A program made the translations under genes and the position numbers. This document shows positions 36,835 to 45,349 of a DNA stretch of 64,000 bases, piece after piece. The notes below the pieces were generated by a model that ran no database searches, had not been told where the DNA came from, and was given only the letters and a program-made list of their open reading frames with translations. The stretch comes from an uncultured Pseudomonadota bacterium (GTDB lineage Bacteria; Pseudomonadota; Gammaproteobacteria; Burkholderiales; SG8-39). The stretch covers positions 62,001 to 126,000 of the forward strand of contig CAIXPL010000029.1 in assembly GCA_903921325.1 (NCBI GenBank). Reading direction: 5' to 3'. Positions within the stretch are counted from its first letter, which is position 1. Every line of letters starts with the position of its first letter.

Positions 36835-37260
36835 TCAGCGTGTGCCGCCGGTACCACCTGTACCGCTGACGCCTGGGGTGCTACTGCTGCTGCTCCCGCC
36901 CGCCGCAGCGGTAAGACCGCCTACCAGCGCCGCACTACCACCGATGATGAGGGCCCCAGTGCCAAAACCAACGCCGCCCGAGCTACTGACGGCATTTAGA
37001 CCGCCGGTTGCCCCGCCGGTTGCGGCCTGGACCGCCCGCAGCGATGCCTCATCGGCACGCAACTGCTTCTGTGCCCTCAGCAGGTTGTCTCGGTCTCGAA
37101 TTCTCTCTGCTGCGGGTAGATTCGGTCTTTCCAATTTGCTCTGCAAATCAAAGATCGTGGCATTGTCTCGGGCGATGGCTGCCTCAAGGTCCGATAGGGC
37201 GTCGGCAAACGCCCCGGTCGCAAAAAAGCACATGACCAACACAGCAAGGATTCGATTCAT
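36835..37260 (-). CDS. Secreted Gly/Ser-rich hypothetical protein
   Basis: This 141-residue protein has a clear signal peptide (MNRILAVLVMCFFATGAFA). A helical, charged segment follows (about 20-75, probably a short coiled coil, with a LERPNLPAAERIRDRDNLLR stretch). A glycine-, serine- and threonine-rich C-terminal half contains a hydrophobic piece, GALIIGGSAALVGGLTAA. A GGGAGG ribosome site supports ATG 37260. The family was not recognised. The hydrophobic Gly-rich part could insert into membrane. It lies upstream of aceE on the same strand. Confidence 0.7.
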   Translation of the reverse strand: MNRILAVLVMCFFATGAFADALSDLEAAIARDNATIFDLQSKLERPNLPAAERIRDRDNLLRAQKQLRADEASLRAVQAATGGATGGLNAVSSSGGVGFGTGALIIGGSAALVGGLTAAAGGSSSSSTPGVSGTGGTGGTR

Positions 37261-37416
37261 TTGACTCTGGCCTCCCAATTCGACATGCACTGTGCGCGCC
37301 TGGCCTCAGTTTAACGGCAGGAACAACGAGCCACCACGGTACGACCATGACGTTGCGCGGATATTAACATCGCAGCAAACGGCGGCAAACGCAGCCCGGG
37401 TAGAGCACATTTGTAC

Positions 37417-37440
37417 AGCGCGTCAATTAATTGACGCGCT
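37417..37440. repeat. 24-bp perfect palindrome across the aminotransferase stop codon
   Basis: AGCGCGTCAATT followed directly by AATTGACGCGCT is a perfect palindrome without a loop. It overlaps the last codons and the TAA stop of the aminotransferase gene. It lacks a T-tract. Its form suits a dimeric regulator or a hairpin at the 3' end of the transcript. Confidence 0.6.
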
Positions 37441-38671
37441 GCTTCTGTTGCGCGGCCTTGGCATGCAACTGCGCGTAGGCCTGATGCGCTGCGGCCTCTG
37501 CGTCCCCGACATGAACCGGGTAGCCAATGTCCTCCAGGGCCGACCCCAGTGCCGACAGACACAGCATCACATTCTCTGGACGGCAGGAATAGCCCATGAT
37601 GCCAATGCGCCAGATCTTGCCGGCGAGCGGTCCGAGGCCGGCGCCGATTTCAAGGTTGAATTCGGTGAGCAGGCGCTTGCGAATCTCGGCTTCTTTGGGC
37701 TGGATCGATTCCGGAATGCGGATCGCGTTCATTTGCGGCAGCCGATAGCCGTCGGCCACCAGGTACTCCAGGCCCATCGCCTCGAGGCCCGCCTTCAGAG
37801 CCATATGATGTCGATAGTGACGGCCCCAGCAGTTCTCCAGACCTTCCTCACGAATCAGCAACAGGGCTTCATGCAGGCCAAACAGCGAGTTGGTTGGCGC
37901 CGTGTGGTGGTAGGTGCGCGTGGTGGCACCCCAGTAGCCCAGCAGCAGATTCATGTCCATGAACCAGCTCTGGATCTTGCCGTCGCGCGCCTTGACATAA
38001 TCGACCACGCGGTCCGAGAAGGACACTGGCGACAGGCCAGGGGTGCACGAGAGGCACTTCTGGCTGGCCGAATAGATGGCATCGATGCCCCACTCATCGA
38101 CATACACCGGGCTTCCACCGAGCGAAGTCACTGCGTCGACGATGGTGAGCGCGTCGTGCTGGTGCGCGATCTGAACCAGGGTCTTGGCATCGGACTGCAC
38201 GCCGGTCGAAGTCTCGGCGTGCACGAACGCGACCACGCGAGCGTCGGGGTTTTTCTTCAAGGCGTCTTCGAGCTTTTGCGGGCTGACCGGCTCACCCCAG
38301 GCATCCTCAACCACAACGGGTATGCCGCGGGCACGCTCCACGTTCTCTATCATGCGACCGCCAAACACACCATTGCGGCAGACAATGACCTTGTCGCCCG
38401 GGGCCACCATGTTCACGAAGCAGTATTCCATACCGACCGAGCCGGGACCGGACACCGGGAAGGTGAGCGCATTATTGGTCTGATAGGTATAGCGCAGCAG
38501 CGACTTCAGCTCTTCCATCATGTCGACAAACACCGGATCGAGATATCCGATTGCCGGCTGGCTCATGGTGGTGAGCACCCGCGGATGGATCTCGGTCGGG
38601 CCCGGCCCCATCAGGGTGCGCTGTGGCGGATGAAACGACGAGATGCGTTTTGCGGGGCTGAAGTCATTCAT
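37427..38671 (-). CDS. Alanine-glyoxylate/serine-pyruvate class V aminotransferase
   Basis: This PLP enzyme of the AGXT/serine-glyoxylate aminotransferase family has 414 residues. The catalytic lysine is in the YSASQKCLSCTPG segment, and an ETSTGVQSD segment and TIVDAVTSLGG (Asp binding the PLP ring) are visible. The N-terminal RTLMGPGPTEIHPRVL is typical of the family. ATG 38671 has an AGGAG ribosome site eight bases upstream and fits the family length. The frame, however, stays open for 87 more codons upstream and encodes an HTH domain (separate entry). Likely reactions are glyoxylate/serine or alanine/glyoxylate transamination. Confidence 0.88.
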   Translation of the reverse strand: MNDFSPAKRISSFHPPQRTLMGPGPTEIHPRVLTTMSQPAIGYLDPVFVDMMEELKSLLRYTYQTNNALTFPVSGPGSVGMEYCFVNMVAPGDKVIVCRNGVFGGRMIENVERARGIPVVVEDAWGEPVSPQKLEDALKKNPDARVVAFVHAETSTGVQSDAKTLVQIAHQHDALTIVDAVTSLGGSPVYVDEWGIDAIYSASQKCLSCTPGLSPVSFSDRVVDYVKARDGKIQSWFMDMNLLLGYWGATTRTYHHTAPTNSLFGLHEALLLIREEGLENCWGRHYRHHMALKAGLEAMGLEYLVADGYRLPQMNAIRIPESIQPKEAEIRKRLLTEFNLEIGAGLGPLAGKIWRIGIMGYSCRPENVMLCLSALGSALEDIGYPVHVGDAEAAAHQAYAQLHAKAAQQKQRVN

Positions 38672-38932
38672 TTTGGGATCTCCTGATGAGGACAGCGGGT
38701 CATCAGCGGCACGGGATTTCACCCGCACCGGCCTGGCTCGCTGCGCCTCGTTTAACACTTCTTGGGAATCAATCCGGCCATCGGACAGGCGCTCAATCTG
38801 CATCGCCCAGCGCGCCGGGATGTAGCCGGCCTTCATCCAGTTGTTCACCACCGCCCGGTCCAAGCGGAGCGCACGGGCCAATTCGGCCTGGGAGCCAAAC
38901 ATTTCTACCAGGCGTTCGACGCAACTAGCCAT
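38672..38932 (-). CDS. Cro/YdaS-like helix-turn-helix segment in frame with the aminotransferase
   Basis: This 87-codon open stretch begins MASCVERLVEMFGSQAELAR and has no stop before the aminotransferase ATG. The pattern QAELARALRLDRAVVNNWMKAGYIPARWA matches the small Cro/YdaS-type HTH proteins that are usually separate genes of 70-100 residues. It could be a fusion protein (501 residues in total) or a short regulator whose stop has been lost. It could also be translated from its own start only part of the time. No strong ribosome site precedes ATG 38932. The HTH pattern itself is convincing; expression is not established. Confidence 0.5.
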
Positions 38933-39109
38933 GCAGCGGGGATGTTTTACGGCGAAAGGGCGCGATCATAGCCTGTCAAGCTCGCGTTGACAAGCCAGGC
39001 CTGGACAAAAATTTACGATAACTGGCTGATTTCATTGCAAGTTGCCGCGGTCGCGGCCAATGGTGAAAGGGCATCCTCGACTCTGCCTGGCGTCAACCGG
39101 GCGTTTCCA

Positions 39110-40687
39110 TCAGGCAACGATGGTCCCCCAGTTACGCACCAGATGATCAGCCGTTCGCGCAGTGAGCGCGTGCAAAGTGAACGTCGGGTGAACTGCGCCC
39201 TCGGTCGGGTACAAGCCGGCGCCAGTGATGTACAGGTTGGCGAGCTCGTGCGCCCGGCCATAACCATCGGTAACCGAATCGGCGGCCGACTTGCCCATCG
39301 GCGTGCCACCGGTGAAATGCAGCAGGGCGGGCGGTCCGGGCGGGGCCCACACTTCCTTTGCCGCAGTGGCGTGCATGATGCGCAAGCCCTCTTCCCGCGC
39401 ATGCGCAAACAATTTCAGTGCGTCCTCGTCAAGGCTGTGAATGATGCGCGCGATGGGCATCCCGTATTCGTCCTTGCGATCGGACAGTACGATGCGGTTG
39501 TCTGCATTGGGCAGCGCTTCCATGACTGCGGAAATCTTGACCAGACCTTTAGAGGCACGCTTCATGTAGTCATGCAGCGCGGCGCCGAACAGTGGCACCT
39601 GGGTGTTGGCAATGCCAGTAAAGTCGTTAGGCTTGCTGGCCGCGCCGATCATCCAGGTATAGCTGCCGATGAAATCGCGCTTCGAAGACTTGGCATAACC
39701 GTCCTGCGAAATGAGTTGCGCCGCAGAGGTGCCCATATAGTTCTGCACATCCTCATCGAACAGGCCGAAGGCACTGGCTCCGGTATGGGTCATGATGTAG
39801 CGACCCACCAGCCCGTTGGAATTCGACAGCCCGTTCGGATGCTTGTCGTTGGCCGAATTGAGCATGAGGCGCGGCGTCTGGCTGGTGAATGCCGAGAGGA
39901 TGACCAGATCGGCCATCTGCACCTGACGCTCCTTGGTGCGCGTGTCGACGTATTCCACACCATGGGCGCGGTCACCACGGGCGTTGGTCAACACCCGCAG
40001 TGCATTGCTGTAGGGACGGATTTCGGCGCCATGCTTGAGGGCTTCAGGAAGATAGGTGACGAAGGTGTTTACGAGCGCACCGATCGGACAGCCGGCGTCA
40101 CACCAGGCGTCATACACGCAAGCCGGGCGCCCCTTGAACGGCACGCTATTGATGGCCACCGGGGCAGGCGAGACGCGCATACCCAGCTTCTGGAAACCCT
40201 CGGCGACGCGCTCGGCATGGGGAAAGACCTTGACCGGTGGCATGGGATAGGGCGCGCCGGCCGGACGCCAGACTTCGCGCGTATGGTCGCCGGAGACCCC
40301 GACCTCGTTCTGGATGCGGTCATACCAGGGACGCAGGACGTCGTAGGAAAACGGCCAGTCGAGGCCTCGACCGAACGCGCTATGGACATTGAAATCCTCT
40401 GCATGCAGGCGCGGCCAGTTGGCATATTGATGAATGACCGAGCCACCCACGCCCCAACCCGCATTGAAATTGTGCGCGACCGGGTTGCGCCCCTCGAGCT
40501 GATTGGCACCATGCCATTTGAGCCGACGCGACCAGATCTGTGAACTGATCAGATCCTTGGGCTCCCACGGAGGACCCAACTCGAGGACGACCACTTTGCG
40601 ACCGGCCTCTGACAGGCGGGCCGCCAGCATGAGCCCGGAGGGCCCGGCACCAACAATGACTGCATCGACTTTTTCAGGGATAGCCAT
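39110..40687 (-). CDS. GMC-family FAD-dependent oxidoreductase
   Basis: This 525-residue flavoprotein resembles the catalytic subunit of gluconate 2-dehydrogenase-type sugar/alcohol dehydrogenases. The FAD motif is VGAGPSG (G13, G15, G18). A NAGWGVGGSVIHQYANWPR segment and the C-terminal histidine-containing VHPTFTLHALTARTADHL follow the GMC pattern. It has no signal peptide of its own. Its partner, encoded three bases upstream, carries a Tat signal, which suggests piggyback export to the periplasm. The usual cytochrome c subunit is not adjacent. Confidence 0.88.
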   Translation of the reverse strand: MAIPEKVDAVIVGAGPSGLMLAARLSEAGRKVVVLELGPPWEPKDLISSQIWSRRLKWHGANQLEGRNPVAHNFNAGWGVGGSVIHQYANWPRLHAEDFNVHSAFGRGLDWPFSYDVLRPWYDRIQNEVGVSGDHTREVWRPAGAPYPMPPVKVFPHAERVAEGFQKLGMRVSPAPVAINSVPFKGRPACVYDAWCDAGCPIGALVNTFVTYLPEALKHGAEIRPYSNALRVLTNARGDRAHGVEYVDTRTKERQVQMADLVILSAFTSQTPRLMLNSANDKHPNGLSNSNGLVGRYIMTHTGASAFGLFDEDVQNYMGTSAAQLISQDGYAKSSKRDFIGSYTWMIGAASKPNDFTGIANTQVPLFGAALHDYMKRASKGLVKISAVMEALPNADNRIVLSDRKDEYGMPIARIIHSLDEDALKLFAHAREEGLRIMHATAAKEVWAPPGPPALLHFTGGTPMGKSAADSVTDGYGRAHELANLYITGAGLYPTEGAVHPTFTLHALTARTADHLVRNWGTIVA

Positions 40688-40690
40688 GGT

Positions 40691-41248
40691 TCACCACTTG
40701 CTCGTCGGGCTGACATGCGGCATGTAGGGAACCCCCAGCCGCTCGAATCCTTCCACCGTGCCATAGACCACGTCGACCGCATCCATACGGGCGAGCAGGT
40801 AGAAAAACGGAGATGGCGGCCCGGTCCACCCTTCGGGCACTTTCTGCCGCATCGCATCGACAAAATGATTGCGCTGCTCGGGGCTCAATTGCGCAAAGGG
40901 CATCCCGTGCGCGGCAGTGGCAGCGCGATCGAGCGCACCCAGGCAGGCGCGGTAAAAGTTGCTCACCGGTGGTGGCACATTGGCCACCCGTGCGGCCAGC
41001 AGGCAGTCGCCCGGATCGACGCTCAGCTGATGATCGACATAGAGGGCGATACCCGCCTCGCGTGCGCCCGGCAGCAACGTCTCGCCCAATGCCTCGAGTG
41101 CAGCGCGTTCGGTCGGTGTGAGCACATTCAGTGGCACGGACTGCGCATAGGCCTCACGCAAGGTGAGCCAGCTGGTCGCACCACCAACGGTGAACGCGAA
41201 CGCGCTCAGTGCGGCGCCTTTCAGCATCGATCGGCGATCGACGGTCAT
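40691..41248 (-). CDS. Gluconate 2-dehydrogenase subunit 3 family protein, Tat signal
   Basis: This 185-residue partner subunit begins with a twin-arginine signal (DRRSMLKGAALSAF, R5-R6) cleaved probably after AYA. The mature part contains LTPTERAALEALGETLLPGA, typical of gluconate 2-dehydrogenase subunit 3. A GGAGGAG ribosome site precedes ATG 41248. It is followed closely by the GMC subunit gene, so the pair should form a periplasmic dehydrogenase that passes electrons to a cytochrome. The sugar or alcohol oxidised is unknown. Confidence 0.87.
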   Translation of the reverse strand: MTVDRRSMLKGAALSAFAFTVGGATSWLTLREAYAQSVPLNVLTPTERAALEALGETLLPGAREAGIALYVDHQLSVDPGDCLLAARVANVPPPVSNFYRACLGALDRAATAAHGMPFAQLSPEQRNHFVDAMRQKVPEGWTGPPSPFFYLLARMDAVDVVYGTVEGFERLGVPYMPHVSPTSKW

Positions 41249-41321
41249 TGGGGTCTCCTCCCGGTCACATGGCGAGCCCTGCAACAAGCGCCTGACTCTT
41301 TTTTCTTAGTGAGCCCGGATG

Positions 41322-42251
41322 CTAGGCCGCGGTGCCGCCTTTTGCAACCATGTCTGGCGGGTCAAACGCGCGGTCTCCGTCGAGCGAGGCGACACCATCG
41401 GCCATCAGGTGCTTGAAATCAAACAGCGACCCATCCATCAAATGCGAGGGGGCCACGTTGCCAAGGCTGCGAAAAATCGTCTGCACGCGTCCGGGGTGGC
41501 TGCGTTCCCACTGCTGCAACATCGCCTTGACCTGTTTACGTTGCAGCGTCTCCTGCGAACCGCACAGGTCGCAGGGAATGATGGGAAAGCCACGTACCTC
41601 GGCCCATGCGCTCAGGTCAGCCTCCTCAACATAGGCCAATGGCCTTATCACCACGTGGCGACCGTCATCGGATTGCAGTTTCGGTGGCATCGCCTTCAGC
41701 TTGCCGCCATAGAAAAGATTCAGGAAGAAGGTCTCGATGATGTCGTCGCGGTGGTGGCCCAGTGCGATCCGTGTGGCTCCGAGCTCACTGGCCACTCGAT
41801 AGAGCACGCCACGACGCAGGCGTGAACACAACGAGCACATGGTTTTACCTTCAGGCACCAGCCGCTTCACCACCGAGTAGGTGTCCTGCACCTCGATCCG
41901 CCAGGGAATCCCGAGACCGCCCAGGTAATCGGGCAATACGTGATCCGGATAGCCCGGATGGCGCTGATCGAGATTCACCGCCACGATCTCGAAGTCAATC
42001 GGCGCACGGGCGCGCAGCCTGAGCAGGATGTCGAGCAGTCCATAGCTGTCCTTGCCACCGGACAGGCAGACCATCACCCGCTCACCATGACCAATCATCG
42101 CGAAGTCTTCTATCGCCTGCCCCACAAGGCGGCACAGGCGGCGTTCCAGCTTGTTTGCTTCGAATGCCTCACGTTCGCGTGCCCGCACACCGCGCACCGG
42201 ACCACCTGGCACTGCCGCATCGACGCCGGACGGAAGATCGCAGGCGTTCAC
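41322..42251 (-). CDS. ttcA: tRNA 2-thiocytidine biosynthesis protein TtcA
   Basis: TtcA is an iron-sulphur, ATP-using enzyme that thiolates cytidine 32 of certain tRNAs. The 309-residue protein has the PP-loop SGGKDS (64-69), the paired cysteines MCSLC and CDLCG, and the [24 protein letters not shown] segment. It overlaps the pteridine reductase gene upstream by four bases. Confidence 0.95.
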   Translation of the reverse strand: MNACDLPSGVDAAVPGGPVRGVRAREREAFEANKLERRLCRLVGQAIEDFAMIGHGERVMVCLSGGKDSYGLLDILLRLRARAPIDFEIVAVNLDQRHPGYPDHVLPDYLGGLGIPWRIEVQDTYSVVKRLVPEGKTMCSLCSRLRRGVLYRVASELGATRIALGHHRDDIIETFFLNLFYGGKLKAMPPKLQSDDGRHVVIRPLAYVEEADLSAWAEVRGFPIIPCDLCGSQETLQRKQVKAMLQQWERSHPGRVQTIFRSLGNVAPSHLMDGSLFDFKHLMADGVASLDGDRAFDPPDMVAKGGTAA

Positions 42252-42994
42252 AGATAAATACTCCGCCCGCCGTCAACCGCAATGATCTGTCCAGTGATAT
42301 AGGGAGCTTCATTGACGAGGAAGGCCACCGTTCGGGCGATGTCCTCGGGCTCACCGGCACGACCGAGAAGTGTCTGATCAACAATTCGGCCCCGTTCGGT
42401 TTGTCCGAAAGCGGCCTCGTCATCGGGCCACAGGATGGCCCCCGGGGCCACCGCATTGACCCTTACCCAAGGGGCCAGCTCCATCGCCAGTGAGCGCGTC
42501 AACCCAGCCATGCCTGCCTTTGCCAGGGTATAAACAGAATGCCCCCGCAACGGTTGGCCGGCGTGAATGTCAGTGATGTTGACGATGCATCCCTGCTGCG
42601 CGCGCAAGGCGCTCGCCGCGGCCTGGGCAAGAAACAGCGGCGCCCGCACGTTGGTGCCCATGAGATCTTCCCATTGCGCCAGCGAAACCGAACCGATCGG
42701 TGTGGCATAGAAACTCGATGCATTGTTCACCAGCGCATCGAGCCGACCAAAATGCGCGAGTGAGCGGGCGATCAACTGCTCGCAGAACCCCGTGTCGAGC
42801 AAATCGCCCTGAACCAGATGCACCGAGCCAGCGCGTATTGATTCGAGGCCATACGCAAGCTGCTCGGCGTCGTTCTGTGCAGAGCGATAGTGCAGCACGA
42901 CGCGGGCGCCGGCTGCATGCAGGCGTCGCGCGATGGCAGCACCGACTCGACGTGCGGCACCGGTGATGAGTACGACCTGCTCAGACATGACCAT
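42248..42994 (-). CDS. Pteridine reductase (short-chain dehydrogenase, FolM-like)
   Basis: This is an NADPH-dependent short-chain dehydrogenase of 248 residues with a [12 protein letters not shown] cofactor loop, an NNASSF segment and catalytic Y-x3-K (YTLAK). The TGAARR variant (arginines where most SDRs have glycine) is typical of pteridine/dihydrofolate reductases such as FolM. ATG 42994 (MVM) or 42988 are both possible starts. It overlaps ttcA and is divergent from the MidA-like gene. Confidence 0.9.
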   Translation of the reverse strand: MVMSEQVVLITGAARRVGAAIARRLHAAGARVVLHYRSAQNDAEQLAYGLESIRAGSVHLVQGDLLDTGFCEQLIARSLAHFGRLDALVNNASSFYATPIGSVSLAQWEDLMGTNVRAPLFLAQAAASALRAQQGCIVNITDIHAGQPLRGHSVYTLAKAGMAGLTRSLAMELAPWVRVNAVAPGAILWPDDEAAFGQTERGRIVDQTLLGRAGEPEDIARTVAFLVNEAPYITGQIIAVDGGRSIYL

Positions 42995-43057
42995 GTGGTA
43001 GAAAGCAATTCAGGCGATCGGCTTGTCGATTTTACGCGAATGGCGCACCATCACCCG

Positions 43058-44335
43058 ATGTCTGGCCTGCCACCCCCACCCCCTGAGGCACTTGCACACA
43101 GTGAGCGCCTGCACGAGCTGATTTGTAGTGACATTGCCGCCAATGGCGGGTGGATCCCGTTTTCCCGCTACATGGAGCTCGCGCTCTATGCACCGGGATT
43201 GGGCTATTACAGTGCGGGGGCGCGTAAACTCGGCGCCGCCGGCGATTTCACTACTGCGCCGGAAATGACCCCTTTCTTTGGCCAAACGCTTGCGCGCCCG
43301 CTTGCGCAGCTGATCCGGAGCGGGTTGCCTGATCTGCTGGAGGTAGGTGCAGGCAGCGGCGCGTTGGCTGCCAGTCTGCTGGAAGCACTCGAACGCCTCG
43401 ATGCGTTGCCAGCCAGCTATCAAATTCTGGAAGTCAGCGCGGATTTGCGCGAACGGGAACGCGACACGCTGGCCCGTCGGGTACCGCACCTGCTCGATCG
43501 AGTGCAATGGTTAAACGGTCTGCCGCCGGGCTTTGAAGGGGTCGTGATTGGCAATGAAGTGCTCGATGCCATGCCCGTCGAACTGGTGCAATGGCGCCCC
43601 GACGGGCCGCCGTTACGGGGTGGCGTCACAGTGATGCAAATGGAACGCGGGACGCCAGGCGAGCATCAGGGGCCGCAGGCAAGGGCAGCGAGTGCGGCAG
43701 AGTGCAATGATACGGTGCACGGAGCGTCCGCCAGACTCCTGAGCGAGTTTCGCGCGCTTGACCAAAGGGGCCAGCCGGCTCTTGATGAGGCCATTGCACA
43801 GCTTGCCCGGCGTGGCCTTCCGGGCATACTCAACGCCCCCTACACGAGTGAAATCGGGCTGGCTGCGAGCGCTTTCCTGCGCTCGCTTATCGGCAGTGTG
43901 AGCCGAGGGGTGTTGCTATTTATCGACTACGGGTTTGCCGCGACCGAGTTCTATCACCCGCAGCGTAGCGAAGGCACCCTGATCTGCCACTATCAGCACC
44001 GTAGCCATGATCAGGTACTGCTATGGCCCGGCCTGCAGGACATCACCGCACACGTCGATTTCAGTGCAATGGCGCGGACAGCGCGCGCGTCCGGTTGCGC
44101 ACTGCTCGGCTACACTTCGCAAGCGCATTTTCTGATCAACTGTGGCGTCACGGATCTGCTTGCACAGACCCCGGCACAGGATGCGCTGCACTATTTGCCA
44201 CAATCAAACGCCGTGCAGCGCCTGCTCTCACCAACTGAGATGGGAGAACTCTTCAAGGTCATCGGTTTTGCTCGCAACTGGCAAGGCACGCTCATCGGGT
44301 TTGAGCGCGGCGATCGTGGCGGTGCACTCGACTAG
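43058..44335 (+). CDS. SAM-dependent methyltransferase, MidA/NDUFAF7 family
   Basis: This 425-residue protein belongs to the DUF185/MidA family, relatives of the human complex I assembly methyltransferase NDUFAF7. Typical segments are GGWIPFSRYMELALYAPGLG, GDFTTAPEMTPFFGQTLA, the SAM-binding LLEVGAGSGALA and VIGNEVLDAMPVELV. ATG 43058 fits family starts; 43040 in the same frame is an alternative. An insertion of about 45 residues (near VMQMERGTPGEHQG) separates the methyltransferase motifs. A protein-arginine methyltransferase role is inferred. Confidence 0.88.
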   Translation: MSGLPPPPPEALAHSERLHELICSDIAANGGWIPFSRYMELALYAPGLGYYSAGARKLGAAGDFTTAPEMTPFFGQTLARPLAQLIRSGLPDLLEVGAGSGALAASLLEALERLDALPASYQILEVSADLRERERDTLARRVPHLLDRVQWLNGLPPGFEGVVIGNEVLDAMPVELVQWRPDGPPLRGGVTVMQMERGTPGEHQGPQARAASAAECNDTVHGASARLLSEFRALDQRGQPALDEAIAQLARRGLPGILNAPYTSEIGLAASAFLRSLIGSVSRGVLLFIDYGFAATEFYHPQRSEGTLICHYQHRSHDQVLLWPGLQDITAHVDFSAMARTARASGCALLGYTSQAHFLINCGVTDLLAQTPAQDALHYLPQSNAVQRLLSPTEMGELFKVIGFARNWQGTLIGFERGDRGGALD

Positions 44336-44379
44336 ATGCGATCCGATGCACACCGAACGGCACACAGGGCATACCGGTC

Positions 44380-44574
44380 ATGTTGAAATGGATACTCACC
44401 ACGATCATCGCGCTGGTTTGCATTTCAGGATTTGCCGGGCTCTTGCAGCGCATCGGCCTGGGGCGCCTGCCGGGTGATTTTGAGATTCGCATAGGCACGC
44501 GCAAAGTCTATCTGCCGCTGACCACGACCCTGTTACTCTCGGGGACGATGACCTTGATTGCGCGATGGCTCTGA
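44380..44574 (+). CDS. DUF2905 family small membrane protein
   Basis: This 64-residue protein has two hydrophobic segments (3-22 and about 45-63) around a central IGLGRLPGDFEIRIGTRK motif characteristic of DUF2905. The function is unknown. It follows the MidA-like gene by 44 bases on the same strand. Confidence 0.88.
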   Translation: MLKWILTTIIALVCISGFAGLLQRIGLGRLPGDFEIRIGTRKVYLPLTTTLLLSGTMTLIARWL

Positions 44575-44612
44575 AGACCTGGATCGGTGTCAGCTGAGTG
44601 GTGCTCAGGTCT
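44575..44612. terminator. Inverted repeat between convergent DUF2905 and EF-hand genes
   Basis: AGACCTG and CAGGTCT form seven-pair arms around a 24-base loop, with a smaller CTGAG/CTCAG stem nested inside. There is no U-tract. The position directly after the DUF2905 stop suggests a transcript end. Confidence 0.3.
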
Positions 44613-44654
44613 GCAAGCGACCCCCAGCGACTTGAGGATCGGCCGCCAATCCTT

Positions 44655-45275
44655 CTACTTGTTGTGCGCCACCTGGCGCGCTCGTTCGCGTGCCGCCATG
44701 CGGGTCTTCCAGGCGTTGCGCAACTCGGCCGGCGAAATCTCACCGTCGTGATCAGCATCGACCACATCAAAGTGCCGCTCAAGCGACCGCGAGCGCTTGG
44801 ATTCCTCGCGCGAAATGCTGCCATTTTTATCGGAATCGAGGCGTTCAAACCGGCGCGAGATGCGCTGATGAAGAGGCAGTTTCTCAAGCTCAGGCAACGC
44901 GACCGGCACCGGGACCATGGCATCGGGCAGCACGGCAGGCAGGGTTTCGGCCAGATTCATCACAAAGGGCGCGACCGCCGATGCGGCCGCCTGCGCAGCA
45001 GCAGTCGCCGCCACCGTACCGGCCTCGAGTTTTGCAAATGCGGAGGACGGCGCCGCGGCAACTGGTGCCACCGAACGCTGTGCCGATTGGTCGAAAGCCA
45101 CCGGTATCATCAAGGCGGGTGCCGCGGCAGGTGCTTGCACAACCACCGGCTGTGATCCCCCGTTCAGCCCTGAATTCGACGCGTGGGGGGTGCCATTAGA
45201 GCGAGCAGCACCCTGCACGGCAAGCACGCTTGCAACGCTCAGTATTGCCACCAGCAAGACCTTCCTTCCGGACAT
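44655..45275 (-). CDS. Secreted EF-hand protein
   Basis: This 206-residue protein has a signal peptide (ending near VQGAA), a long Ala/Pro/Val-rich middle part and two EF-hand calcium loops near the end. These are DSDKNGSISREE and DADHDGEISPAE. Both keep the acidic or oxygen ligands at positions 1, 3, 5 and 12 and the central glycine. Calcium binding in the periplasm or outside is likely. The partner or role is unknown. Confidence 0.82.
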   Translation of the reverse strand: MSGRKVLLVAILSVASVLAVQGAARSNGTPHASNSGLNGGSQPVVVQAPAAAPALMIPVAFDQSAQRSVAPVAAAPSSAFAKLEAGTVAATAAAQAAASAVAPFVMNLAETLPAVLPDAMVPVPVALPELEKLPLHQRISRRFERLDSDKNGSISREESKRSRSLERHFDVVDADHDGEISPAELRNAWKTRMAARERARQVAHNK

Positions 45276-45349
45276 GGGTTCTCCTCACCGCGTGCGGATT
45301 CTAGCCGCATTTTTGACCCGCGCACCACCGCAGATCAATAAGTTATCAC

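Noticed and set aside
37292-40543. Two long plus-strand open frames (464 and 518 codons) opposite the aminotransferase and GMC genes
   Set aside because: They are antisense frames of strongly supported genes, a common effect of high GC; the translations show no family features.
45293-45314. Hairpin TGCGG/CCGCA followed by five T on the plus strand
   Set aside because: It would terminate plus-strand transcription, but no plus-strand gene lies directly upstream; both neighbours are on the minus strand.
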